Source of the DNA: JBEVNR01 sp040507985
GTDB lineage: Bacteria > Pseudomonadota > Alphaproteobacteria > Rickettsiales > UBA6187
DNA: 20,609 nt
Direction: 5' to 3'
NCBI GenBank assembly: GCA_040507985.1
Contig: JBEVNR010000029.1
Location: forward strand, 1 to 20,609
The notes beneath the pieces were generated by a model, which searched no databases, was not told where the DNA came from, and worked only from the letters and a program-made list of their open reading frames with translations. Positions 1 to 7,766 of this stretch are shown here, piece by piece. Made by a program: the position numbers and the translations under genes. Position 1 is the stretch's first letter, and each line of letters begins with the position of its first letter.

Positions 1-1
1 C

Positions 2-115
2 AAAGGAAAATCCTTCAAACAAGCCATCGTCGCCGTCATGCGCAAAATCCTCCTAACCCTTAACGCCATGATTAAAAACAATCAAAGGTGGAATGAAAAT
101 TATTCTTCTCTATAA
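2..115 (+). CDS. IS110-family transposase, C-terminal end (partial)
   Basis: The window opens inside a reading frame of 37 residues plus a TAA stop; its 5' part lies outside the window. The peptide contains AIVAVMRKILLTLNAMIK followed by a tryptophan. This matches the usual tail of IS110/IS1111-family transposases, where a conserved 'GK..K.A..A.MRK.L...NA' block follows the transposase_20 domain. These enzymes are DEDD-type recombinases that move circular IS intermediates without a DDE domain. Because only the tail is visible, I cannot tell whether the gene is intact. The IS right end should lie within the next one or two hundred bases, but I could not place it. Family assignment rests on a short segment. 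Confidence 0.72.
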   Translation, partial: KGKSFKQAIVAVMRKILLTLNAMIKNNQRWNENYSSL

Positions 116-223
116 GCAAATAACAGTTGCTATGGTAAATAGATCGACCATAATTGAGATTTTCTTCAGAATGAAAATATAAATTAAAAAAATTTACAAT
201 TTGTGTTTAGAATATCAATTTTT

Positions 224-362
224 GTCATTCCCGCGCAGGCGGGAATCCGGCAGTTTTACAAATTTACGTGTGCAGCACGCTCAACGTTCGTTAAAGGGTT
301 TTGGCATGCGCTTCGCACAAAAATTTAAAAAAACACTGGATTCCCGCTTTCTCGGGAATGAC
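224..362. repeat. Palindromic MITE-like element with nested hairpin ends
   Basis: The element begins GTCATTCCCGCGCAGGCGGG and ends with the inverted counterpart CTTTCTCGGGAATGAC. The two 25-nt arms are inverted repeats of each other with about three or four differences. Each arm is also a small hairpin (ATTCCCGC/GCGGGAAT type). The middle of about 90 bp has no coding potential. This is the form of a short non-autonomous repeat of the common 'GTCATTCCCGCG...' class that is scattered in intergenic DNA of many bacteria. No target-site duplication is obvious. A related single hairpin lies at 12001-12016. Confidence 0.75.
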
Positions 363-451
363 GAAGAAGAAATAATTGACGTATTAATTTATATTTCACC
401 CTAAGATTATCTTGCATTCGCCAATATTTTTGTGTATAAAAAGCCATACAA

Positions 452-481
452 TTGAGATTACTTGCTCGCCACGTTTATTAT
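452..481 (+). promoter_or_regulatory. Likely sigma70 promoter of the 550-1785 gene
   Basis: TTGAGA (452-457) and TATTAT (476-481) are separated by 18 bp, and each matches the housekeeping consensus at five of six positions. Transcription would begin near 488, leaving a leader of about 60 nt before the ATG at 550. Confidence 0.45.
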
Positions 482-549
482 TTTCGCGCAACCCATTTAT
501 CTGTTTAGCATAACGTTTGCGTTTATTTCGGGTTTACGTATCGCCTGAA

Positions 550-1785
550 ATGTCTGCCGAAGCTTCTTCTTTCCCTACCTACACGATAGTTGCCGACGAT
601 CTTCCGCAGGCTATCAATGAATTCGTGAACGAAATCATGCAATATGTCCACAAAGGGCAAAGCTTTTGCTTTTATACCCACGTTGCCGATAACGGAAATT
701 GGGAGATCGGTTTTCCGGGCCAGAAGGGGAAATATGCCAGCATCGTTAATCGCGACGCCTATTTGGACTGTAAGGCGGTCCATGTCTTTATCACTCCTGA
801 TAGCAGCCCTCATTGCGTTAAGGTGAAAATCGGATTCTGGCTGGTGCTCGAAGACGAGTTTCGCAAGCGTATTGCCGGAGAGTGCAAGGGAGAGCTTCCT
901 CCTTACCCTATGTATTGGCAAGTCTTTCGCCCGACGGACAGAAAGATACAATTGCTTCTGACGTGGAACGACCCGGAAAAGGGGGCGTCCACCTACTCGA
1001 CCGCTTTTCATATCGAAGAGCATGAAAGCACATTTCCTCCGGAATCCGCTATGGAGCCGGCGCAGAAATCGGCGCCGATGGCGAACGCGAATCCGAGGCA
1101 AGGAGTAACTGAGCCGAAAGATGTTGCCGCTAGTGCAAACAATAGACAGAACAGGTTCTCTAGCTTGCACGATCTGTTCTCACAATATGACCCGCCTGAA
1201 ACCCGTTTGCCCGCCCGCCGCAGCTCCCTTAATACGCAGTTGATTCGCGTACGCAGCTTGATCAAAAGCATGGCTTTGACGCAGCCAACGCCGGTGCATT
1301 CCATGATTTTCTCCGAAGAACTTATGGAAACCTTGAGCGCCATTTGCATGTATATGGAGCTACACAAAGAGACTCAGGCACAAATGGAAAAAGACTTGGC
1401 GTCCGCAAGAAAAGAGATTGGTACGCTTAAATACTTGCTTGCGGGCAATCGCAGCCCGTCTCCATTGCGTGCGTCTCCTTTCGGCGCGGGTCCCGTTGAT
1501 CTCGCCAGATTGTCTCTGGAGGCTCCGCCCCTGAGACATGGAGTTCTTATTCTCCCGTGCGTGAGGGTGCGTGATGCGTGTTTGTTTGTGTGCGCGCTTG
1601 AAATAGGCAGTTTGTGTTGCCGTATCGTTCTTTACCTAACGGATTTTTATTATATTGCAGGCTTGACAAGCCGTCCGCTCGTTAAAAAAACGAAAAAAAT
1701 AAAAAAACTGCTTTCCGAACGGAGGAATGCGCGTGAGAGCGTTAAGCGATTATCTTTCTTTATCGCACCATTGCTTGACGCCTAA
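550..1785 (+). CDS. Orphan protein of unknown function
   Basis: I do not recognise this protein. An in-frame TTG lies upstream at 517, but the ATG at 550 (MSAEASSFPTYT) is preferred; neither has a clear Shine-Dalgarno. The first 160 residues look like a compact mixed alpha/beta domain rich in aromatics (FCFYTH, WEIGF, YWQVF). A polar, proline-rich linker follows, then a helical, possibly coiled-coil stretch near residues 255-300 (ELMETLSAICMYMELHKETQAQMEKDLASA). The last 80 residues change character abruptly: they are rich in Cys, Val, Lys and Arg and are encoded by GT-rich then A-rich DNA. The true C-terminus may therefore be elsewhere (see findings). There is no signal peptide. The 3' end overlaps the convergent neighbour by 36 bp. 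Codon use is more relaxed than in the conserved genes. Confidence 0.6.
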   Translation: MSAEASSFPTYTIVADDLPQAINEFVNEIMQYVHKGQSFCFYTHVADNGNWEIGFPGQKGKYASIVNRDAYLDCKAVHVFITPDSSPHCVKVKIGFWLVLEDEFRKRIAGECKGELPPYPMYWQVFRPTDRKIQLLLTWNDPEKGASTYSTAFHIEEHESTFPPESAMEPAQKSAPMANANPRQGVTEPKDVAASANNRQNRFSSLHDLFSQYDPPETRLPARRSSLNTQLIRVRSLIKSMALTQPTPVHSMIFSEELMETLSAICMYMELHKETQAQMEKDLASARKEIGTLKYLLAGNRSPSPLRASPFGAGPVDLARLSLEAPPLRHGVLILPCVRVRDACLFVCALEIGSLCCRIVLYLTDFYYIAGLTSRPLVKKTKKIKKLLSERRNARESVKRLSFFIAPLLDA

Positions 1786-2781
1786 ACGGTGACGTAACAT
1801 TTGCGCATGTAAATCAACCTTTTGTTCTGAGCGCATTATTCCGCTGCGTTCTTCCGTTACGTTTGCCGTGATGGCGTGACGTTTTTTATCTTCTATTCTT
1901 CTGGCGCTATCTAGCGCTGTGTTTATTGATGATATTTTATCTCGCCACGTTTTGTTATCATCAACAAAATCATTCCAAGAAACGCCGGATTGGATATGAT
2001 AATTAACGGTATCATAGAGATAAAAAGTATTTTTAAGATCTTTTTCATCCATCAATATTCCATAAGTTGCATTATTTCTTATAACTTCTTCGGTGAATTC
2101 CTTTTTGGTATTTTTTTCTAGATGCCTATCAAGATAATTAATATAAAAAGCTGACATCTTTTTTAAGATGTCCATAAGGTATTGACCTTTCTTTTGTTCG
2201 TTATTAAACGCCACATAATCCCTCCACCGCATGGAAACGCCTAAATTTTCCGCCGCCCTGTCGAATACGCGGTCAAACGGCTCCGGTTCGCCGCGTAACG
2301 CCTTAGGCTCGTCCAATATGATAGCGTTGGCTTCTTCTTCTATTTTTGCTATATGCGGAGGTCGGCTTGGATGTTTGCTGACGTAAGAACCGGAACGCAA
2401 AAATTCCTTTATATCCGGCAATCCGGCTATTGGCGTCTCCGGCGTCTCGTGAGGCGGATCGGCCAACAAATCTTTAGGAGGGGACGCAACGGGACGAGGC
2501 GACGCAATGTCGACGGAAGCGCAGGCGGTGCGTAAAGGCCGTTCTACCGAAAAATGAAACGAAGAGGAAAATCCGACGGCAGAGGGATTGGCGCGCTCTA
2601 TTGTAACATCAACGCGCGATGGATCTGTTTTTTTCTCCTCGTGGATTTTTTTAGGGGACGCATCTCCTCCATGGTTATGCGCCTTATTTATGGTAGGGGG
2701 TGCGTTTTCTTCTCTCCGGGAGAACAAACGACGAAGGCCGTTATTGCAGGAGCGCGTTAGTTTTTTGAATATATTCCGCAT
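1750..2781 (-). CDS. Orphan protein, disordered N-terminus, helical C-terminus
   Basis: This 343-residue protein has no recognised family. It starts at ATG 2781 with a basic segment (MRNIFKKLTRSCNNGLRRLFSRREE). About 120 residues rich in Pro, Ser, Ala and His follow and are likely disordered. The second half (about 150-343) is highly charged and predicted helical, with motifs such as RWRDYVAFNN, FYINYLDRHLEKN and WNDFVDD. No transmembrane segment or signal peptide is seen. A well-formed promoter (2823-2851) lies just upstream, and a 14-nt palindrome directly abuts the start codon. The gene stands alone and converges on the previous orphan. A basic, Pro-rich disordered N-terminus before a helical domain is compatible with a secreted or host-interacting protein, but this is speculation. 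Confidence 0.6.
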   Translation of the reverse strand: MRNIFKKLTRSCNNGLRRLFSRREENAPPTINKAHNHGGDASPKKIHEEKKTDPSRVDVTIERANPSAVGFSSSFHFSVERPLRTACASVDIASPRPVASPPKDLLADPPHETPETPIAGLPDIKEFLRSGSYVSKHPSRPPHIAKIEEEANAIILDEPKALRGEPEPFDRVFDRAAENLGVSMRWRDYVAFNNEQKKGQYLMDILKKMSAFYINYLDRHLEKNTKKEFTEEVIRNNATYGILMDEKDLKNTFYLYDTVNYHIQSGVSWNDFVDDNKTWRDKISSINTALDSARRIEDKKRHAITANVTEERSGIMRSEQKVDLHAQMLRHRLGVKQWCDKER

Positions 2782-2795
2782 ATGCTTTTAAGCAT
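2782..2795. promoter_or_regulatory. Palindrome abutting a start codon
   Basis: ATGCTTTTAAGCAT has 6-bp arms and a 2-nt centre, ending one base from the ATG of the minus-strand gene at 2781. It occupies the position where a ribosome-binding site would be expected, and no Shine-Dalgarno is otherwise visible. It could be an operator or a small hairpin, or chance. Confidence 0.3.
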
Positions 2796-2822
2796 TTTTA
2801 TTTCCCATAACGATAGCAAAAA

Positions 2823-2851
2823 ACTATATTTTAATATTTATGTGTTATCAA
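2823..2851 (-). promoter_or_regulatory. Likely sigma70 promoter of the 1750-2781 gene
   Basis: Read on the minus strand, TTGATA (2846-2851) and TATAGT (2823-2828) are separated by exactly 17 bp. Each box matches consensus at five of six positions. The start site would be near 2815, giving a leader of about 35 nt. Confidence 0.55.
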
Positions 2852-2895
2852 CGGGATTCAGCGTCCGTTTATATACTAGACCTCGTGCATATAGC

Positions 2896-3531
2896 TTACC
2901 GCAGCTTGACGGGCAACTCGATGTTTTCCTTCCAGTCCGACGCGTTTTTCCAGCCAACGAGGCGCAAGCAGCCATACACGGACGAATCGGTTTTAGCGGC
3001 GTCGCCGAGCGCCTCGGCGTCACGCAGGCACAGTTCCTTGTCGGCGCCGAAAAGCATTTGCGTTGCCATATAACGAAATTGGCATACGCGGTACTGCTCG
3101 TCGTCGCGCACGCGCTGAAAGCGCTTGTCGCAATATTCCTCCGTTTCCATGCGCTTCGACATGGCGTCCTGAGCCTCGACCGATTGTCCGGAGAAGGCGG
3201 AGACGACGTCGGCGATTTCGTTCCAATCCTCCCATTCGTTCTCCAGCGACGCCTTGTTGACGGCGTCGACGCGCGCGAATCCCCGCGCGGGGAAAAGGGC
3301 GCCGCCGACGACCCTGTTCGGCAATTCCGAACCGGAGCATAGGCGTAAGCCGGTTCTCTCCAGTTGGGAATGGATGGCGCCGGGGTCGCGCGACAGATAA
3401 TAGCGCAACGCTTCCGCCGTCTCCGCCGGGGTAGGCAAGGCTTGCGCCGCCGCCGGTCCTCGCAAGGGCCATAAAAAGACGATCGATAGCGTCGCACGTA
3501 GGGCGATAAGGTAACGCGAGGAATGGCGCAT
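2896..3531 (-). CDS. Exported protein of unknown function
   Basis: This encodes 211 residues from ATG 3531. A GTG five codons upstream (3546) is possible, but GACGGAA sits at ribosome-binding distance before the ATG, so the ATG is chosen. The N-terminus is a typical signal peptide: basic start (MRHSSR), hydrophobic run (YLIALRATLSIVFLWPL), then a small-residue segment ending near AAAQA. The mature part has six cysteines, in segments such as RLCSG, EYCDKRF, YRVCQF, ELCLRD and YGCLRL. This suggests a disulphide-bonded periplasmic protein with helical repeats. Several antisense frames here are long only because of base composition. I recognise no family. It stands alone, with a candidate promoter at 3556-3583. 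Confidence 0.7.
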   Translation of the reverse strand: MRHSSRYLIALRATLSIVFLWPLRGPAAAQALPTPAETAEALRYYLSRDPGAIHSQLERTGLRLCSGSELPNRVVGGALFPARGFARVDAVNKASLENEWEDWNEIADVVSAFSGQSVEAQDAMSKRMETEEYCDKRFQRVRDDEQYRVCQFRYMATQMLFGADKELCLRDAEALGDAAKTDSSVYGCLRLVGWKNASDWKENIELPVKLR

Positions 3532-3555
3532 AAATATTTCCGTCACTTTTTTATG

Positions 3556-3583
3556 ATTTTATACAAGCGTTAAAATATTGCAA
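3556..3583 (-). promoter_or_regulatory. Candidate promoter of the 2896-3531 gene
   Basis: On the minus strand TTGCAA (3578-3583) precedes TAAAAT (3556-3561) by 16 bp, about 25 nt upstream of the ATG. The -10 box is good and the -35 box is weak. Confidence 0.35.
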
Positions 3584-3695
3584 TTACTTACTTAAGTTTT
3601 ACATAAAAATTCCTTGCCGGGTGCCATCTCTCCCGCGTTGTCTTTAACGAATGTTGAGTATGCTTCGCACACAAGTGTTGCATGATCCTGAATTA

Positions 3696-3724
3696 TTGCA
3701 TAGCAATCGACGACGCTGTATGCT
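3696..3724 (+). promoter_or_regulatory. Candidate promoter of nfu
   Basis: TTGCAT (3696-3701) and TATGCT (3719-3724) are separated by 17 bp, about 40 nt before the nfu ATG. Each box matches consensus at only four positions. The same two hexamers, 18 bp apart, occur upstream of the gene at 19991-20494. Confidence 0.25.
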
Positions 3725-3763
3725 ACGCCTCACGAACGGAAGAAATAATGCTGAGTTATCGCC

Positions 3764-4321
3764 ATGTATATACGCACCGAAGAAACCCCCAATCCCCAAA
3801 CCATGAAGTTTTTGCCGGACATGCCGGTGTCGGACGGCGAGTCGGCGCAGTTTAACGCTCCGCACGAAGCCTTTCGCTCGCCGCTCGCAAAAGAATTGTT
3901 TCTCATTTCGGAGGTGACGGCGGTGTACGTCGCCCCCGATTTCGTCTCCGTGACGAAAGCTGTCGCCGCCGATTGGAGCGCCGTTAAAATTGAAGTGTTA
4001 ACGGTGATTATGGACCACTTGCTCTCCGGCAAGCCCGCCTTATTGCCGGAAGACGGCGCCAAGGAAAAATCGGAAGATGACGGCGAGGAAAATCCCGTCA
4101 TACGGCAAATAAAGGAGATTATCGATACCCGCGTCCGTCCGGCGGTAGCCATGGACGGGGGCGACATTATTTTTCGCGGATTTTCGGACGGCATAGTGCG
4201 GCTGGAAATGCGCGGCGCCTGCGCGGGTTGCCCCAGCTCGTCCGTTACCTTAAAAAACGGCGTCGAAAGCATGCTAAAGCATTACGTGCCCGAAGTGGAG
4301 GGGGTGGAGGCGGTGGATTAA
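3764..4321 (+). CDS. nfu: Nfu-type iron-sulfur cluster carrier
   Basis: This 185-residue protein carries and delivers Fe-S clusters to client apoproteins in the cytoplasm. It has the two-domain layout of alphaproteobacterial and mitochondrial NFU1. The N-terminal Nfu_N domain (1-90) opens with the hallmark MYIRTEETPNPQTMKFLP. An acidic linker (about 95-110) follows, then a NifU-like C-terminal domain (112-185). That domain has the MDGGDI motif (130-135) and the cluster-binding CAGC pair, Cys153 and Cys156, followed by PSSS. Length and motifs are typical and the protein looks intact. The ATG at 3764 gives the canonical family start, although the Shine-Dalgarno is weak. It is transcribed alone and converges on the pilus-like operon end 35 bp away. 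Confidence 0.95.
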   Translation: MYIRTEETPNPQTMKFLPDMPVSDGESAQFNAPHEAFRSPLAKELFLISEVTAVYVAPDFVSVTKAVAADWSAVKIEVLTVIMDHLLSGKPALLPEDGAKEKSEDDGEENPVIRQIKEIIDTRVRPAVAMDGGDIIFRGFSDGIVRLEMRGACAGCPSSSVTLKNGVESMLKHYVPEVEGVEAVD

Positions 4322-4338
4322 ATAGACCTTTTGCGTAT

Positions 4339-4356
4339 CCCTGTCGGCGACAAGGG
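4339..4356. terminator. Weak hairpin between convergent genes
   Basis: CCCTGTCGGCGACAAGGG folds into a 7-bp stem with one bulged A and a 3-nt loop. It lies between the nfu stop and the stop of the convergent gene. Only TTATT follows on the plus strand, so it is at best a weak or bidirectional terminator. Confidence 0.3.
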
Positions 4357-5421
4357 TTATTCCCTCGCCTCGTCCCGCGTCATTAAGTAGTAAAGGCGCA
4401 CCACGCCGTTGCGGTCTTTTTTGTTCATATATTTAGGAAGGCGAACGGCGTCCGTCGCTTCGTTCGCCCCTTCGGCCGGGCCGAAATCAAGCGCCTCGTC
4501 CTCGGGCGGTTGGACGTCCGGCAGGGCGTCGCCGTCTTTTTTCGGCGCATCCTCGGCGAGGGCCTGTTGCATGCCGCGCCCGCCCGAAATGACGTCGGAC
4601 GCAGGCGCGCTCTTTTCGACGTTTTTAGCGGGAAGGCTGCGTTCGGGTTGCGATCCCTCCCGAACGCTTAGCGTTTGTCCCTCGAACGTTTCTCCCGGTT
4701 TTAGGAAGAAGCCGACGTCGAGGGTGACGGAATCGACGACGATATTTTTGCCGTTCGTATAGAAATCGGTTTTTCCGATTTGCGCCATGTCGCGCTTCCA
4801 TTCCGGATGGAACATGTCGGCGCGGGAATCCCTCCAGATAAAGTAAATGCGCTCGCCCTGCATTTCGGCGACGTGCACGTCGTTCAGGGTAAAATCCTCC
4901 ACGCGCGGAACGACGGCGCCGTTCAGCCAGACGCGCTTGCCTTTGTCTTGCAGCAAAATATAGGAATTAAAGGTGAGCGGCGGCGGCACGTTCGGCGCGG
5001 CGCGCACCGGAACGACGGACTCTATTTTATCCGCCCCGATTTTCGGCATGTCCGGGTCGTCTATGGGCGCGGGAGGGGGAATGTTCGCCGTGTCCGCCTT
5101 TCCGAAGGCTTCGGAAGGAAAAAGCTGCGGCAACAAGACGCTCACCGGAATTTTGGTGGCGTACGATTTAATGGCGCGCTCGACCCACTCGCGTTCGTTT
5201 TCGGAAAACATAAGCGACGGCGCCGATTTCGGAGCGGCGGAAGCCGTCTCCGGAGCGTTCTTGACGGCAGGCGCGGCCTGCGCTTCGCCTTTAATCGCTT
5301 GTTTCAGGCGGTCCACGGCGGCGTTCTGCCCCCGCGCGCCTTGCCCGGCGACGCTTGCGCCGCACAGCGCCGCTCCGACGGCCGCGATTCGCGCGATGCG
5401 CATGGCTTTTCTATCGCTCAT
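4357..5421 (-). CDS. PilP/GspC/GspB-like periplasmic subunit
   Basis: This is the last gene of the pilus/secretion-like cluster. Its ATG at 5421 overlaps the preceding stop codon in an ATGA junction. An upstream in-frame TTG (5439) would lie well inside the previous gene, so the ATG is preferred. The 354-residue product has an N-terminal hydrophobic segment (about 9-26) that is a membrane anchor or signal peptide. A long Ala/Pro-rich linker runs to about residue 145. A small beta-rich domain follows at about 148-200 (PLTFNSYILL, RVWLNGAVVP, RIYFIWR), then a low-complexity acidic tail. The 'VWLNG' beta domain resembles the homology region of GspC, GspB and PilP, which link the inner-membrane complex to the secretin. 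Position after PilMN- and PilO-like genes supports this. The exact subfamily is uncertain. Confidence 0.5.
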   Translation of the reverse strand: MSDRKAMRIARIAAVGAALCGASVAGQGARGQNAAVDRLKQAIKGEAQAAPAVKNAPETASAAPKSAPSLMFSENEREWVERAIKSYATKIPVSVLLPQLFPSEAFGKADTANIPPPAPIDDPDMPKIGADKIESVVPVRAAPNVPPPLTFNSYILLQDKGKRVWLNGAVVPRVEDFTLNDVHVAEMQGERIYFIWRDSRADMFHPEWKRDMAQIGKTDFYTNGKNIVVDSVTLDVGFFLKPGETFEGQTLSVREGSQPERSLPAKNVEKSAPASDVISGGRGMQQALAEDAPKKDGDALPDVQPPEDEALDFGPAEGANEATDAVRLPKYMNKKDRNGVVRLYYLMTRDEARE

Positions 5422-6026
5422 TTTTTGATGTCCCGCCAATCAAATTCCATCAAGCCGCTAAACAAGGCCGGACGCTGCCCCGTGGAAATGTCTTTAATGA
5501 AGCTTTTCGTTAAGTCCTGGTTTTTTTCCATCTCGAAGCGCGTCACGCGAATTTTTCCGGGAAAGGAAGCGTTCATTTCCTCAAGGAAATCGAGCGCCAT
5601 CGCGTCGGAAACGGCGTCGAACGTCACGCTGACGTCGCTTTTGGCGATTTGGAACCCGTCTTGCCGGCCGTCTATCAATATCGGCTTTGAAAACGTCGTT
5701 TTGACGTTGGAAAGCCAATATTTTCCTATCATGCGGTCAAGCGCCTCTTTTGCCTCTCCGAGGCGCAACCCGTTAAACGCCTTTTCGCCCTCGGTCATCT
5801 TGTTCCATATCTCCATCGCCTGTTCGCGACGTATATTATCGGACTTAAATTTTTGGATGTTGCCTTCCAATCCGCGAATGTCGGAGGTTAATTTCGCGTT
5901 GTAGCCTTGGGAGGACGACGCCCCGGAATTCAGCGCGTAGCCGGCCGCTCCCGTCGCGCACGCCAGAAAGGCAAGCGTCGAGAGACGCATTATCAGTTTT
6001 TTTCGCAGCGTCTCGATTCCGTTCAT
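5418..6026 (-). CDS. PilO/GspM-like inner-membrane alignment protein
   Basis: This 202-residue protein starts at ATG 6026, five bases after the stop of the PilMN-like gene. It has one transmembrane segment (about 12-31) after a short cytoplasmic N-terminus. A likely coiled coil follows (about 40-80), then a periplasmic alpha/beta domain (about 100-200). That layout and size are those of PilO and GspM, which dimerise with PilN or GspL in the inner membrane. Sequence similarity is too low to name it from motifs alone; the call depends on topology and gene order. It is translationally coupled to both neighbours. Confidence 0.55.
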   Translation of the reverse strand: MNGIETLRKKLIMRLSTLAFLACATGAAGYALNSGASSSQGYNAKLTSDIRGLEGNIQKFKSDNIRREQAMEIWNKMTEGEKAFNGLRLGEAKEALDRMIGKYWLSNVKTTFSKPILIDGRQDGFQIAKSDVSVTFDAVSDAMALDFLEEMNASFPGKIRVTRFEMEKNQDLTKSFIKDISTGQRPALFSGLMEFDWRDIKK

Positions 6027-6031
6027 AGCAT

Positions 6032-7648
6032 TTACTGCCGCCCTTTTTTGTTGCCCTTGGCGTCGTTTTTATTTTTGCCGTCGTCGGTGCGCACCGTGAT
6101 GGTCACCGGAACGACGTCGGTTTTATTGTTGAACGTTAATTTATCGGGCAGTTTGGAATACTCCACGACATACCCTTCGGCAAATTGCTCCGAAACGTTG
6201 CGCGAGAAGGTTTCAAAATTGCTGAACAAGCTTTCCGCCGAACCGCCGCTATTATAGAAATCGAGGCCGATGCGCATGGTTTCCGCCGGAGCGCGCGCCG
6301 GCCCTTTGGTTTTTTCGTCGGAATCGCCGGAATAACTCCATTTCATTTCCTTTATTTTCGCGGACACAAGGCTGGCGCCGGCGAATTTTTCCGATAAAAG
6401 CAGGGGGGAGGGTTGCGGCGCCGATTGCAGTTCGGAATAAATGGCGGCGGCGGCGAGAATGGTTTTTTCCTGCTCCTTATCGATCGTTTGCGCCTGGGCG
6501 AGGGCGGCGTTATATTCCTTGGCCACGCCGGATTTTTTATTTTCGAGCGAAAGCGTCTGTTGTTTGGAGAGAATAATTTCCCGGCCGTAAAATCCGCACA
6601 ATCCCAGAAAAAGAGGAACCATGGCGACGGAGGCGTAATGCGCCGCCTTTGCGCCGATCACGAGCCGATAGTTTTTCGCTATGTCGTCGGTAAACACCCG
6701 CATGACGGGTTTGGAGGTCGCGAACGACGTCGCCGCCAGAACGTCGGTGTATTTGTCGTCAATGCGGCACGCGCCGCTTAATCCGATTTTCATCGACAAT
6801 TCATAGGGCGTCATCACGTCGGTGTCGATGCCGCCGAAGGCGCTCCCCGCCAGCGCGCGCTTAATTTCGCTCGACGTCGCCACCACCGCGCGGGTGGAGT
6901 CTTTGTCGGTGTAGGAAAGCCGGCGTAAATAATCCACCGTGTTGGCCATTTCCTGTTCGATTACGCCGGCGACGCTTTCGGGCGCGGCGTGCGACGGGTA
7001 GCGCACGTAACGCGTAAAAAATAATTGTCCGTCCTCAAAAACGATCTGCCGTATCCCTCCGGTTTTTTGGGTGAGGCTTAAGAAAAACCACTTCTTGTCT
7101 TCGTCGGCGCCGTTGGACGTTTTTTTCTTCGCGTCGGCGGCTTTCTTCCTGCCGTCCTTCGGATTGTTTTTGGAGCGTCGAATTTTTTCCGCCAAATGCA
7201 ACGCCTCTAACGGAAGAAAATACATCCCCATGACGGGATTGGAAAACTGCATGATAAACTGCATCCAGCCCTTGACGTCGGGCGTCATGGGCGCGTTCAC
7301 GAAGAGAAAGCGCCAATCCTTCCTGCCGTCCTTCTCCCTTCCGGCGTTGACGGCGCACTTTATGTCGTCTTCGGCGAAATCGCGCTCAAGCCGCCGCGAG
7401 GCCAGCTTGCCGATCGCCATGGAGCTTACCCCGGGAAGCGAATGTCTGGTGACGGTTAATTCCGGACTGTCGAGCAATATGTAGACCGGCGCGGAAGGAT
7501 GCCTTGCCATTAATTTCGGCAGTTCCGTTTTCTCCGCCTGGTCCGGCGACGCGCAAAACACGCGAAACTTGGTTTCCATGCCGTCCGCCAGGCAGAAAAT
7601 AGCGGTTTCTCCGCATAATATCGCAATGATTTTTGACTTTTGCGCCAT
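6032..7648 (-). CDS. PilM-PilN fusion / GspL-like protein
   Basis: This 538-residue protein has three parts. The cytoplasmic part (1-335) begins MAQKSKIIAILCGETAIFCLADG and fits an actin-like PilM/GspL domain, which binds the assembly ATPase. A Lys/Asp-rich insert interrupts it at about 157-186. A single transmembrane helix follows at about 336-357 (AHYASVAMVPLFLGLCGFYG). Next come a coiled coil (about 360-400) and a periplasmic PilN/GspL-like ferredoxin-fold region to about 525, then a basic Lys/Asn tail. In type IV pili PilM and PilN are usually separate; in type II secretion GspL joins them, as here. GGGAG lies about 12 nt before the ATG. It heads the second half-operon, behind a promoter block shared with gspE. 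Confidence 0.65.
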   Translation of the reverse strand: MAQKSKIIAILCGETAIFCLADGMETKFRVFCASPDQAEKTELPKLMARHPSAPVYILLDSPELTVTRHSLPGVSSMAIGKLASRRLERDFAEDDIKCAVNAGREKDGRKDWRFLFVNAPMTPDVKGWMQFIMQFSNPVMGMYFLPLEALHLAEKIRRSKNNPKDGRKKAADAKKKTSNGADEDKKWFFLSLTQKTGGIRQIVFEDGQLFFTRYVRYPSHAAPESVAGVIEQEMANTVDYLRRLSYTDKDSTRAVVATSSEIKRALAGSAFGGIDTDVMTPYELSMKIGLSGACRIDDKYTDVLAATSFATSKPVMRVFTDDIAKNYRLVIGAKAAHYASVAMVPLFLGLCGFYGREIILSKQQTLSLENKKSGVAKEYNAALAQAQTIDKEQEKTILAAAAIYSELQSAPQPSPLLLSEKFAGASLVSAKIKEMKWSYSGDSDEKTKGPARAPAETMRIGLDFYNSGGSAESLFSNFETFSRNVSEQFAEGYVVEYSKLPDKLTFNNKTDVVPVTITVRTDDGKNKNDAKGNKKGRQ

Positions 7649-7689
7649 GTGTTACGAGTTCTCCCTCATCGCCGCATCATTGTGCCCGA

Positions 7690-7730
7690 CGGATGAAATT
7701 ATATGCATGATGTCTAAATAATCGGTAAAA
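7690..7730 (-). promoter_or_regulatory. Promoter block shared with gspE (copy 1)
   Basis: On the minus strand the block reads TTTTACC-N2-TTATTTAG-N10-TATAATTTCATCCG. It lies about 40 nt upstream of the PilMN-like ATG. TATAAT (7698-7703) is a perfect -10 box. The same arrangement with identical spacing precedes gspE at 10799-10839. The TTTACC element is 20 bp from TATAAT, too far for an ordinary -35, so an activator may be involved. A second possible promoter overlaps it: a perfect TTGACA (7752-7757) and GATTAT (7730-7735), 16 bp apart. Confidence 0.6.
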
Positions 7731-7766
7731 TAATCATTTTAATAAATTTTTTGTCAAAATTTATGT

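Larger units (their letters stand above)
116..549. other. Intergenic region between IS remnant and orphan gene
   Basis: This 434-bp stretch carries no convincing gene. It is AT-rich and holds the 139-bp inverted-repeat element (224-362) and a likely promoter (452-481). A 67-codon open frame at 201-404 runs straight through the palindromic repeat and is rejected as a gene. The right end of the IS110-type element probably lies in the first part of this region. Confidence 0.7.

Noticed and set aside
201..404. 67-codon open frame
   Set aside because: It runs through the inverted-repeat element and its peptide includes the translated palindrome arms.
1750..1785. The convergent orphans as a toxin-antitoxin pair
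   Set aside because: They are convergent, not co-directional, are far larger than typical modules, and show no toxin or antitoxin motif.
2838..3497. Competing long frames on both strands over the exported-protein gene
   Set aside because: They are dominated by Arg and Pro with no start signals. Only the frame at 2896-3531 has a signal peptide, a ribosome site and balanced composition.
4780..5904. 374-codon open frame on the plus strand
   Set aside because: It is antisense to two coupled pilus-like genes with consistent topology, has low-complexity composition and no ribosome site.
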